64,000 bases of DNA. Origin: a virus. A program made the translations under genes and the position numbers. The stretch spans positions 1 to 64,000 of the IMG/VR virus record IMGVR_UViG_3300043466_003540; one strand, 5' to 3'. Position 1 is the first letter of the stretch. Each line of letters opens with the position of its first letter. Of this stretch, positions 8,036-17,227 are shown in pieces. The notes under the pieces were generated by a model that had not been told where the DNA came from, searched no databases, and saw only the letters and a list, made by a program, of their open reading frames with translations.

Positions 8036-10176
8036 TGAGTCGCTCAAATCTGTTTACAAACCCTACCTACCAAACTAACACTACTGGCTGGTCTGCTGCT
8101 CAGAATCTAAACAAAAGAATTATTAACTCTCAGAGAAGTTCTACTACTGCAACAATAACTACCAGCACTGATCATGGATTTTTAGTTGGTGACACTGTAA
8201 CCATTTCTGGGACAAATGGAAACTCCGCCCTTCACGGTACTTACACAATTACAGCAGTGCCAACTTCAGTAACATTTAGATACACAACTTCCACAAGTGG
8301 AACAATTACATCGGCACCAGATACAGGAACTGCCACTGTTTTTGGGTTAGCACCTTCTACAAATACAAAAAATATTAGTAATTCTGAAAGAACTAGTACA
8401 ACAGCACTTATAACTACTTCAGCAGCCCACGGCTTCGTAGTAGGAGATGTTGTAACTATTGCTGGAACTAATGGCAATACCCCATTGCACGGAACTTACA
8501 CAATTACAGGGGTTCCTAGCGATACTACTTTTACTTACACAACTTCAACTTCTGGCAGTATTACTTCCGCGGCCGACACTGGTACAGCAGTAGTTGCAAC
8601 AACCTCTATTTCAGTAACTTCCTCTGACTATTTTGTCGGTTCCTCGTCTTTAGAAATAACCAAGTCTGCTCAAGCAAACTCTGGAGTAATTACTACAAAT
8701 AGAATTGCTACTACAGCGCTATCTAGTTATTCCATTTCTGGGTATATAAAAGTCCCAAGCGGTCAAGAAAGTGGCTCTTTTAGTATTAAAGCAATTTGGT
8801 ACAACGCTTCTACTTCTGGTTCTATAGTTTCTATAAGTAATAACACTGCTACATCTTCAACTAATTCTTCTGGGTGGAAGCGAGTTACAGCAGTATTTAC
8901 TGCTCCTGCAACATCTACTCACGCTAACTTTGCTTTTATTCAAACTACTGCTGGAACTACAGCAAAAACTTTTTTACTTGATGCTGTTTTATTAGAAAAA
9001 TCTGCTTCAGTAGGAGAGTTTTTTACTAACTCTAATCAATCTAATGAAACTTCAAAGGTAAACCTTGCTTTAACTCCACTTCCACAGCCTCATCTAACTG
9101 GAATGAAGTTACAGGCAGATATATCGCTCAATGACTTTACATTTAATACAATTGATGAATACGGGGTTGTTTGGGTAGTTACTGACCTTGGTGGTTGGTG
9201 GCAACCTCCTTCAGCTGAAGTTCCTGATATTGCTAGAGGCTGGGGAGACGGCTCTTATGATGTTAAAGGTAGATACAACGCAAGAGATATAACTTTTGAA
9301 GGCGTTATTTTAACTCCAGACCCTTCTTTGCTTGCTGCTGCTAGAGATAGATTAGTTGCTGCTACAAACTTAGTTTATTCTGGAGCATGGCTTAAAACAA
9401 ATGAAGGTTCTTCTGTCAGAGCATCCTATGTAAGACTAAGTGGTGATGTTGAAATTCAAACAGTAAATGCTCGTGGTCGAACTGAGTTTTCTATCGGTCT
9501 TAGGGCAGCGGACCCAATAAAGTACAAGTGGAATACTGCAGACCCAACATACGGGTATAACAACACATTAATTACCTGCAGAGGCAGCTCTACTTCTGAA
9601 GATGGAACAGAGATTATTGAAAATGAAGGAAACTTTCCAGTTAGCGTATATCTAACAATCACTGGTCCACTTACTGGTCCAGCAATTATTTCTAATGACA
9701 CTACCGAAGAATTTATTACTATAACAGATACACTAAGAGCAGAAACCACTAAAACAATTAATAACAGAGGATTAACTGATAATTTAGTTACAATCTCTAC
9801 AACTACTACTCATGGAATGATTGCTGGTGACGTTGTCACCATCTCTGGTCTTGGTTCGCCATATGATGGAGTTGTCACTGTTCTAAGTACCCCTACAACT
9901 AGCACATTTACATATGAAACAGTTGGTTCTAATGTTGCCTACGGAGCTGCAAGTGGAAGCGTTGTATATGGTCCCGATGTTTTAGAAATTGATACATATG
10001 ATAGGTCTGTATTTTTAAATGGCGCATATTCTGGAGCAAGGTCTAAGTTAGAAGTGTATAACAACTGGATTAATCTATATCCAGGTAATAATACAATTAG
10101 TTTTTTTGACGAAGGCAATACTGTTAACCCCACAGCGACGCTATCTGTAGACTATAGGTCTGGGTGGCTTTCTTAA
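8035..10176 (+). CDS. Distal tail (Dit-like) protein with three FCCH-like modules
   Basis: A 713-residue protein directly after the tape measure gene. Two FCCH-like modules of about 75 residues lie near the N-terminus (about 8110-8345 and 8365-8600). A jelly-roll-like region follows (residues about 190-330), then a Dit-like core with GVVWVVTDLGGWW, DITFEGVILTPDP and FSIGLRAADPIKYKW, and a third module at about 9748-9972. Dit proteins form the ring at the tail tip to which fibres attach. The added modules may decorate this ring or bind the host surface. Confidence 0.7.
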   Translation: MSRSNLFTNPTYQTNTTGWSAAQNLNKRIINSQRSSTTATITTSTDHGFLVGDTVTISGTNGNSALHGTYTITAVPTSVTFRYTTSTSGTITSAPDTGTATVFGLAPSTNTKNISNSERTSTTALITTSAAHGFVVGDVVTIAGTNGNTPLHGTYTITGVPSDTTFTYTTSTSGSITSAADTGTAVVATTSISVTSSDYFVGSSSLEITKSAQANSGVITTNRIATTALSSYSISGYIKVPSGQESGSFSIKAIWYNASTSGSIVSISNNTATSSTNSSGWKRVTAVFTAPATSTHANFAFIQTTAGTTAKTFLLDAVLLEKSASVGEFFTNSNQSNETSKVNLALTPLPQPHLTGMKLQADISLNDFTFNTIDEYGVVWVVTDLGGWWQPPSAEVPDIARGWGDGSYDVKGRYNARDITFEGVILTPDPSLLAAARDRLVAATNLVYSGAWLKTNEGSSVRASYVRLSGDVEIQTVNARGRTEFSIGLRAADPIKYKWNTADPTYGYNNTLITCRGSSTSEDGTEIIENEGNFPVSVYLTITGPLTGPAIISNDTTEEFITITDTLRAETTKTINNRGLTDNLVTISTTTTHGMIAGDVVTISGLGSPYDGVVTVLSTPTTSTFTYETVGSNVAYGAASGSVVYGPDVLEIDTYDRSVFLNGAYSGARSKLEVYNNWINLYPGNNTISFFDEGNTVNPTATLSVDYRSGWLS

Positions 10177-10200
10177 GCCCTAAACTTAAGGAACATAAAA

Positions 10201-12831
10201 ATGACAATTCATGAAATTACACCAGCAGAGTATAGATATTATGCTGTTGACATTATTACAAATAATATATTAGGTGAAATCCCTTTTACAGATGTTACAT
10301 ACCAAAGAGCCTTAAGTAAGGCTGGGTCATTTTCTGGCTCTGTACCTGTAATAGAGGCAACTGCAGATTTTAATTTATATGAAAATACAATGCCAGGAAA
10401 AACAGCGATATACATTCTTAGAAATGGTGTTTGCGTCTGGGGTGGGATTATATGGAGTAGAAGTTATTCTCCTCAAAATAAAACTTTAACTGTAGATGGC
10501 GCTGAGTTTATAAGTTATTTGTACCACAGAGCAGTGTGGCAAACTCTTTATTATGGCAGCGAGCCTTATTACTGCACCGAGTATGAAGCATCGGCTGGAA
10601 CTGCAACAATTTATACAAATACAGCCCATGAATTTGCAGTGGGAGACACTGTAGAAGTTTACGCACTAAATTCTGCATTAAACGGTGTTCATACCATCAC
10701 TGCAGTTCCATCTTTGGCAAGTTTTTCATTTGCAAGTAGTGCTACTTTATCTCTTAGTAGGTCAGACATAGGTCAGGCTCGTTCTGTAGTTGACTCTTAC
10801 GATGTTGCTAGAGATATTTTAGGATGGTTAAATGATGATTTTAGTGCAAATGAGTTTATCAACGACGAGGTAACCCCTGCAACAGATTTAGAGTACACAG
10901 TAACTAATAAAGTGTGCGTTTCTGACACTGCTACATTAACTACGTCTGAAGTTCACGATTTAATTGAAGGTCAACTAGTAGAAATAGTTGCAGTTGACGG
11001 TGTTTTAGATGGATTTAGGACAATAACTGCTATTCCAACTACTACTAGCTTTAGTTTTGTTGTTACAGGCGCTGGAAATATATCTTCTGCTGCTGTAACA
11101 CCCTATACGTCCTATGATGTTACTTCCAAAACAATATCTACTATTACTTTATCTATCTCTAACAAACAAGTTACAGACAATATTGCTACATTAACAACTT
11201 CTACTGAGCATGGGCTTGCAGTAGGAGATTATGTAAGCGTTTCTAAGTTAGATAATATAGTTTCTTATAACAAAACTGCCACTGCTTCTTCAGGCTCTAC
11301 AAGTATGACAGTTACAGATGCCTCGAACATAAGCCCAGGCATGTTGGTCTCGATTACTGGAAAGTTAAGTGCAAATACTATTGTTCAAAAAGTAGTTGGC
11401 ACAACAGTGACTCTAAACAAACCTACTTTGGCAGCAATCTCATCTGAATCAGTTACTTTTACAGTTCAAGCAGTGCTAAACGGTACTCATATAGTAGTTG
11501 ATGTTCCAACTAACTCTTCTTTTAGTTATCCAGTAGACAACCCTGACACAGCAATCACCGCGGTGGTAGTAGGGGAGGCTTCTTACAAAACAGTGACATT
11601 AACTACTAGTTCTGTTCACAATTTAACTGCTGGAAAAAGCATTGTTGTTGAAAATGTTGGGTCTGATTATGATGGAGTAAGCATAGTTACAGTAGTTCCA
11701 GATACACGAACACTTAGATATAATAAATATTCCGTTTTAAATTATGCGACTTCAGCAGTATACGGTGGAACTGTTTCTTGGGGAGCAAGAGCAGTTGCTG
11801 GAACCTACGGGTCATACTCCTCAAACTCTGATATTGCTATTACTTCTACAGCGGACTTGAGTGGTAAGTATTTAGGCTCTACTCAAAGTGTTTTTAGAGG
11901 GTCTGACTTAAGAATGTTTGGAGAAATCTTAGAAGATTTTGCTAAAGAATTAGATGGTTTCGAGTACAGAATAGATTGTGATTTTCAGAATAATCAATTT
12001 ACAAGAAGTTTTGCTTTTGTTCCCTTTAAGACTCCTCCAGAAAAAATAGCAGTAACTAATAAACAATTAACATCTAATATTGCTACAGTAACTACAGAGA
12101 CTATCCATAATCTATCTGTCGGGGATGAAGTAGTTCTTACGGATGTAGGACTATCTTTCGATGGGACTGTTGTAGTGGTCAGTGTGCCCACAACTACTAC
12201 TTTTACTTTCTATTCATACAATAATAATGTACCTTCCACCGCTTGCGAAGGATATATTGGCATAGTTCTACCGCTAAGTGCTCTCGGTGCTGACCAAAAC
12301 GTTTTTGAGTATCCAGGTAATGTATTTGAATTTACTTTAAATGAAAATGCAGAAAACTCCGCTACCCGCATGTGGGTAGGAGGAAATGCAGATAGTTTAG
12401 ATGGAACAGCAAGTCAACCATATGCAGCAGCTACTGATACATCCTTGCTAAAACAAGGGTGGCCTATTTTAGACCAAATAGAAGAAAAAAATGATGTCAA
12501 TACTGTTGCTGCTGGTAAAGAAGCTTTGTATTCATATGCTCAGGACTTTCTTGGGGAATCTAGACCGCCAGAGGCTATCTTTACTATTTCTGTAAATGGT
12601 TCTATAGATCCTGTAGTTGGAAGTTATCTGCCAGGAGACTGGTGTTCAATAATAATTGATGACGAGTTTGTTAGAATGCGTTTAGCAAATGATTTAGAGC
12701 CTAGAGGCGATGTTATTGTTAGAAAAATTATTAGTTACAGCGTCAGCGTCCCAGAGACACCAGCATTTCCAGAGACAGTAACATTAGAACTTATAGACGA
12801 ATGGAAGGAGGACAGAAAAAATGACAAGTAG
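10201..12831 (+). CDS. Tail hub-like minor tail protein with five FCCH-like modules
   Basis: An 876-residue protein. Its N-terminus (LGEIPFTDVTYQRALSKAG, then YILRNGVCVWGGIIW) matches the actinophage minor tail protein/baseplate hub type (Gp37-like). The core is interrupted by at least five FCCH-like modules, at about 10580-10785, 10900-11110, 11155-11580, 11580-11790 and 12050-12265. The third is itself split by a ~60-residue beta insert (about 11275-11470). The C-terminal part (GDWCSIIIDDEFVRMRL) returns to the hub-like fold. The gene overlaps the next by 11 bases. Confidence 0.65.
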   Translation: MTIHEITPAEYRYYAVDIITNNILGEIPFTDVTYQRALSKAGSFSGSVPVIEATADFNLYENTMPGKTAIYILRNGVCVWGGIIWSRSYSPQNKTLTVDGAEFISYLYHRAVWQTLYYGSEPYYCTEYEASAGTATIYTNTAHEFAVGDTVEVYALNSALNGVHTITAVPSLASFSFASSATLSLSRSDIGQARSVVDSYDVARDILGWLNDDFSANEFINDEVTPATDLEYTVTNKVCVSDTATLTTSEVHDLIEGQLVEIVAVDGVLDGFRTITAIPTTTSFSFVVTGAGNISSAAVTPYTSYDVTSKTISTITLSISNKQVTDNIATLTTSTEHGLAVGDYVSVSKLDNIVSYNKTATASSGSTSMTVTDASNISPGMLVSITGKLSANTIVQKVVGTTVTLNKPTLAAISSESVTFTVQAVLNGTHIVVDVPTNSSFSYPVDNPDTAITAVVVGEASYKTVTLTTSSVHNLTAGKSIVVENVGSDYDGVSIVTVVPDTRTLRYNKYSVLNYATSAVYGGTVSWGARAVAGTYGSYSSNSDIAITSTADLSGKYLGSTQSVFRGSDLRMFGEILEDFAKELDGFEYRIDCDFQNNQFTRSFAFVPFKTPPEKIAVTNKQLTSNIATVTTETIHNLSVGDEVVLTDVGLSFDGTVVVVSVPTTTTFTFYSYNNNVPSTACEGYIGIVLPLSALGADQNVFEYPGNVFEFTLNENAENSATRMWVGGNADSLDGTASQPYAAATDTSLLKQGWPILDQIEEKNDVNTVAAGKEALYSYAQDFLGESRPPEAIFTISVNGSIDPVVGSYLPGDWCSIIIDDEFVRMRLANDLEPRGDVIVRKIISYSVSVPETPAFPETVTLELIDEWKEDRKNDK

Positions 12832-14056
12832 AAGAAGAAACAGTAATAAAAATTTAGGTAATAGTATCTCTGATGTTAGACGTAGACTTAAGTACTTAGA
12901 ACGCAAGCCTATTAGAACAAAACTGCAAAAAAGAGTTATTAATGCTGCTGCTATAGCCCCTAGTAGTATTACCGCAGATGAAGTTGATTTTGGTACTACT
13001 GTAATAACTACAGAAAATCCTGCAGATGTAATTGATAATCCAAAAGACGGATTATTAGTTGTAGACCCTGATACAGGCGGAGGTCAACTGTATAGTGAAG
13101 AAGAGGGAGATTATGTAGAGATAACAGATGCCACTGCTCGGGCAACAGCAGATGGAAAAAACACCATCTACTCGCAAACAACTGCACCTTCTTCTGGTTC
13201 TTTAAAGATAAACGATATCTGGTATGACACAGATGATGGAAACAAACTTTATGTATGGAATGGCACTGCTTGGGTAAATATTCAGGATACAGCAATTGCT
13301 GCCGCCGCCGCCGCTGCAAGCGCTGCACAAACCACGGCAGATGGAAAAAATAAGGTATATCGTCAAAATTCAACCCCAACGGGGACATTTGCAACAGGTG
13401 ATTTGTGGTTTGATACTGCAAACGGAGATCGTATCTCTAGGTGGTCAGGAAGTGCTTGGGTTCAGTACGGTCTTGGTTATCAAGCAATATCTAGCATTGA
13501 TGCTGGAACAATTTCGGTTGGCACTCTTAATGCCGCACGTATTGCAGCAAATAGTCTTGATGTAAGTGTTTTACAGGCTGGAACACTTAGAGCAGGAACA
13601 ATTTATACAGGAGATATTGTTGCATCACAGATAACATCAGGGACTATAAGTGGAAACTTTATTAGTGGCGGAACAATTTCAGGCTCTACTATTCAACTTG
13701 CTGCTGGAAGTGCAGGCGGTCAGTTTACACTTACAAATACCTTGCTATACAACAGCCCTAGCCTAACTTGGGGTCCAACAGCCTCCCCATATTTTGAGAT
13801 TTATCAGTTCGGTGGAGGCACTGCAACAGTAATTAACGCCGATGGCCAGTCAGGCGATGGATATTTGTTTATTAACGCAGGAGTGCGAATCGAGCTTCAA
13901 GCTTCTGAAGTGCATTCTCTTTATACAATTAAGATGCCATCTGCCTCATCGTCTGCTTCATACGGAACAGCAGGTCTTAGAAATATATACCCAACTGCAA
14001 CTGCAGGAACTCCTTCAGGTGGATCTGACGGAGATATAGTAGTGGTGTACACATAA
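12821..14056 (+). CDS. Minor tail / fibre protein
   Basis: A 411-residue protein whose ribosome-binding site (GGAGGA) lies inside the end of the previous gene. It has a basic N-terminus and two copies of a module with NDIWYDTDDGNKLYVWNGTAW and GDLWFDTANGDRISRWSG, then a repetitive beta-helix-like part (IDAGTISVGTLNAARI, SGTISGNFISGGTISGSTI). The first module also occurs in the collagen-like fibres on the other strand. Features fit a tail fibre or tip-attached protein. Host-binding function is inferred. Confidence 0.62.
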   Translation: MTSRRRNSNKNLGNSISDVRRRLKYLERKPIRTKLQKRVINAAAIAPSSITADEVDFGTTVITTENPADVIDNPKDGLLVVDPDTGGGQLYSEEEGDYVEITDATARATADGKNTIYSQTTAPSSGSLKINDIWYDTDDGNKLYVWNGTAWVNIQDTAIAAAAAAASAAQTTADGKNKVYRQNSTPTGTFATGDLWFDTANGDRISRWSGSAWVQYGLGYQAISSIDAGTISVGTLNAARIAANSLDVSVLQAGTLRAGTIYTGDIVASQITSGTISGNFISGGTISGSTIQLAAGSAGGQFTLTNTLLYNSPSLTWGPTASPYFEIYQFGGGTATVINADGQSGDGYLFINAGVRIELQASEVHSLYTIKMPSASSSASYGTAGLRNIYPTATAGTPSGGSDGDIVVVYT

Positions 14057-14060
14057 TCCC

Positions 14061-16067
14061 ATGCCTGCATATATAAAAACAAGTTCTACCTGGAGGTCCG
14101 CGTCTCAGATCTGGATAAAAGTTTCATCTACTTGGAGAAGCGTTTCGCAAGGATGGATAAACGTATCTGGGACTTGGCGCCAATTTTTTTCAACTTCACG
14201 TACTTATACTTTTTCTTTCGGAAACACAGTGCACATCGGAACAAACGGCTACATTTCTTTTGACGGAGGACAGTCTGCTATAAACATATCCAGTACCGTC
14301 GATAGAGTGTTAGGCATACTTCCAGCAGACCTCGAAATGAGCTCGGTACGTTGGGCCGCAGACAGTTCTAAATTTTATATTTTTTGGCGTGGAAAAAGAT
14401 TTGGTGGAACTAATTTTGAAATAGAGTATGAGGTGCACTTTACTAACGGTCAGGACTACGCACTTATTAAACTTGTTGCATTCCCTACATCCACTTATTC
14501 CAACACTGCGTACTACGTTGATGGGTCACGCACAGGTTATAGTGCCATTACTTCTGGTAGAACCGTAGGAGGAGAGTACAGAGTTTACTTCGGAACAACT
14601 TCAGCCTTTGCCACTTCATTTACAGAGTTTGGCTCTTCAACACACCCTGTATGGCTTGCTTCGTCCTCTGTAACCTCTGGGTCAAATGATGATGGGTATT
14701 TCACCATAGTTGCAAATCAAGGTTCATCTTCACAGGCGCCAACTTCAGTAACGGAGTCTAACGTTAGAAAAACCTCTGCCACTATATCTTGGACAGCCCC
14801 ACTTAGAGAAAGTAAAGGCATGTCAGACATTCAAAGTTATGATTACTCTTTAAATGGCGGAGGAAGTTGGACATCGACGTCAACAAACACGTCGGTAAAT
14901 CTTACCGGGCTTACAGCAAGTACTTCATATACGGTTTTAGTTAGAGCAAACAACTACTACTTTACTGGAACAAACTACGGAAGTGTTACATTTACTACTA
15001 CAGCAGGTCCAGTAAACACAGTGGTACCAACTTTATCAACAGACACTAATAATTTTAGCAGTGGTTCAGTTATTACGGTCTCTGAAGGAACTTGGACAGG
15101 GGCAAGTTCGTATAAATATGAAATTCTTTACTCATCCAATCCAGCAGTGCCTACAGATAGTCCAGCATATACTGCAAACGCAAGCAAACAGTACACAATT
15201 ACGCTTAGTGATGCTACAGCTCCATCCTACTATTTTAGAGCTAAAGTAACTGGATATGACGGAGCAAGTCAGACAGGGGATAGTGCTATAGCATACGGCG
15301 TTGTTTCTAGTAGGGCATACATAGTTCCTACTACCTCCATATCAGTTGGAACAGCTACTTCAACAGGTTTTACTATCTCGGGCACTGCTGGACCCGTTAC
15401 ATCAGGAGCACGCTATGTAGTAATAAGCGAAATCTACATATACAACTCTTCTCAAACTTTAATCTCTACTATAAGTACTGGTCTACCAACTCCCGCTCTT
15501 ACCACTGGTGACTGGTCTTATGTTTGGACTGGAGGAGCTGCAAGTACGACGTACTATGCAAAGGTTAAGGTTTCGTCAACAAGTTCTGATGTGCAGGAAT
15601 TTACGACTGCGTTTTCAAGTTCTATCGCTACCACTGCGGCACCACTTAACCCTGTCGTCTGGGGAACAATGACAGCTCCAGCATTTAACAGATTAAATTC
15701 ATCTTCTAGATTAAGATGGGGTTGGAACAATCAGCTTCCAACATCTGGAGATTACACTGCCTCAAATATTACTTGGGAGTGGCAGTACTCTACAGCAAAC
15801 ACAGCCACTGGTCAAGGAAGTAACCCGGCTGGACTTATTACATCGGGAACAAGACCGAGAAGAACTGGTGGAGGCTTAGTTGTTGGAAATTCTTCATTTG
15901 ATAACAGAGTTAGTACCTTATCTGGTGACTATAGTAGCCCTGGTAACATAGCTAGCGCAACTGAGCCAGTTACATTTAATACCAATCCTAGATACCTAAG
16001 ATATAGAGCTGTTGTTGTTGGAACAGACGGAACAACTTATAGAAGTGACTTTTCAGTATGGGTTTAA
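14061..16067 (+). CDS. Fibre-like protein with fibronectin type III domain
   Basis: A 668-residue protein. The N-terminus carries three short repeats of the type IKVSSTWRSVSQGWI, often seen at the start of phage fibre proteins. A beta-sandwich region follows (residues about 50-225), then a fibronectin type III domain (about 232-323, with SATISWTAP and LTGLTASTSYTVLVRA) and further Ig/FN3-like repeats to about 530. The C-terminal 130 residues are of unknown fold. It is the last large gene of the + strand tail module and is probably on the virion surface. Confidence 0.6.
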   Translation: MPAYIKTSSTWRSASQIWIKVSSTWRSVSQGWINVSGTWRQFFSTSRTYTFSFGNTVHIGTNGYISFDGGQSAINISSTVDRVLGILPADLEMSSVRWAADSSKFYIFWRGKRFGGTNFEIEYEVHFTNGQDYALIKLVAFPTSTYSNTAYYVDGSRTGYSAITSGRTVGGEYRVYFGTTSAFATSFTEFGSSTHPVWLASSSVTSGSNDDGYFTIVANQGSSSQAPTSVTESNVRKTSATISWTAPLRESKGMSDIQSYDYSLNGGGSWTSTSTNTSVNLTGLTASTSYTVLVRANNYYFTGTNYGSVTFTTTAGPVNTVVPTLSTDTNNFSSGSVITVSEGTWTGASSYKYEILYSSNPAVPTDSPAYTANASKQYTITLSDATAPSYYFRAKVTGYDGASQTGDSAIAYGVVSSRAYIVPTTSISVGTATSTGFTISGTAGPVTSGARYVVISEIYIYNSSQTLISTISTGLPTPALTTGDWSYVWTGGAASTTYYAKVKVSSTSSDVQEFTTAFSSSIATTAAPLNPVVWGTMTAPAFNRLNSSSRLRWGWNNQLPTSGDYTASNITWEWQYSTANTATGQGSNPAGLITSGTRPRRTGGGLVVGNSSFDNRVSTLSGDYSSPGNIASATEPVTFNTNPRYLRYRAVVVGTDGTTYRSDFSVWV

Positions 16068-16068
16068 T

Positions 16069-16272
16069 ATGGACATAAACGATAAAATGCTAATACTTAA
16101 CTCTAGAATAGACCTTCATAATATTAACCTAGAAGAGCATAATAGAATATTAAATGAAGAACTTCACCTTCTTCAGCCTGGAGATGAGGAAGTTTTGGTA
16201 TCTGCAATTAACAATATAGAAAATATTTTAAGAGCTTTAAATAATGTTAAAGTACAATTAAATATTGAATAA
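16069..16272 (+). CDS. Small helical protein, function unknown
   Basis: A 67-residue acidic, mostly helical protein. I chose the ATG at 16069 (MDINDKML), two bases after the stop of the fibre gene, over an upstream start at 16012 that would run inside that gene. Its place right after the fibre genes could suggest a tail or lysis accessory role, but I see no motif. Confidence 0.6.
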   Translation: MDINDKMLILNSRIDLHNINLEEHNRILNEELHLLQPGDEEVLVSAINNIENILRALNNVKVQLNIE

Positions 16273-16321
16273 AGATTTCTTGGAAAACCAAGAATAAAAA
16301 GATAAAAGAAAAGGAAAAATA

Positions 16322-16546
16322 ATGTCAAGTACAGATATCACAAAGGAAGAGAAGCTAAACCTCATTGCCTCTCGCATACGCGGTGTAAAAATTAACAAGT
16401 ACAGCGCCGAACTCAACATCATTGAGCAAAACGCGACTGACGCTCCAGAGGCAAGTATTATTGCTTCATCAAACAAGATGATCGACACAGCCGAAGCACA
16501 AATCGCCGCACTTCAGGCTCAGTACGATGCTGTAAATGTAGAGTAA
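16322..16546 (+). CDS. Small hypothetical protein
   Basis: A 74-residue protein with a good ATG start after AAAGGAAAAAT. It looks helical and could form a short coiled coil at its C-terminus (AEAQIAALQAQYDAV). It belongs to the run of small genes between the tail and replication modules. I do not recognise the family. Confidence 0.65.
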   Translation: MSSTDITKEEKLNLIASRIRGVKINKYSAELNIIEQNATDAPEASIIASSNKMIDTAEAQIAALQAQYDAVNVE

Positions 16547-16555
16547 TATAAACCT

Positions 16556-16714
16556 ATGGAGACACCAAAGACAAAAAACGAACTAATGATTATTGCTCTA
16601 CAGCAACGTATTGGCGAAATTACTGCAAATTATGAAGGTCAGATAGCCTCTCTTCGTGCCGATCTAACCCAATTAATGGATGTAACAAAAATTGTTGAAG
16701 ATCAAGATAAGTAG
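16556..16714 (+). CDS. Short coiled-coil protein (52 aa)
   Basis: ATG at 16556 opens a 52-codon frame that stops with TAG at 16712-16714, nine bases after the previous gene and five before the next. The heptad-like pattern (LMIIALQQRIGEITANYE, QIASLRADLTQLMD) suggests a small coiled coil. Tight packing with its neighbours and the absence of another frame on either strand support a real gene. The ribosome-binding site is weak. Function is unknown. Confidence 0.6.
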   Translation: METPKTKNELMIIALQQRIGEITANYEGQIASLRADLTQLMDVTKIVEDQDK

Positions 16715-16719
16715 AGATT

Positions 16720-17190
16720 ATGTTTGAAGTAAAAGATAGTTCTAGAACCCTACAGTTTAACGGGAAACTATTGAGTAAATCTTCTTCTTGGCGTAAAGGC
16801 TCTGTGCGCTGGATTGAGTTTGCTCTTTATAAAACTGAAAATGGTTCTTACGTGCTTTCTCGCATCGGGGTATCTTTAATTTATCACGGAGCAACCTGTG
16901 AAAAAGTAGAGAGATATAACCTAATCGACGAGTTTACTGACAAACTTGAAAAAGACGCTATTCCTTGTGAAGAGTGCTACCCTAATAGGTCATTGCCTAT
17001 TGTTTTCCCAGAAAGATATCGCTACTGGGCTCAGGTGAGCGATAATCCTCAGCCTGTACTAGATGCACTTTACAAATATAACGAAAGTGGGGCAAGATAC
17101 CTTACCTACGTTGCTAGAGAACTTTTAGAGGTTGCTGCCAAGAATGATGAAAATATAGATACTATCTATAGGATAGAGACAATTCCTTAA
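16720..17190 (+). CDS. Conserved actinophage-type protein with a CxxC pair, function unknown
   Basis: A 156-residue protein. It contains FNGKLLSKSSSW and RWIEFALYKTENGSYVL in a beta-rich N-terminal half, a cysteine near residue 65 and a CEEC pair near residue 88 that could hold a metal, then a helical C-terminus. The pattern is familiar from hypothetical proteins that sit near the polymerase gene of actinophages, but no function is established. It lies 37 bases before the DNA polymerase gene. Confidence 0.62.
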   Translation: MFEVKDSSRTLQFNGKLLSKSSSWRKGSVRWIEFALYKTENGSYVLSRIGVSLIYHGATCEKVERYNLIDEFTDKLEKDAIPCEECYPNRSLPIVFPERYRYWAQVSDNPQPVLDALYKYNESGARYLTYVARELLEVAAKNDENIDTIYRIETIP

Positions 17191-17227
17191 AAAAGAACTA
17201 AACTAGAACAAAACGACAGAAGGATAA

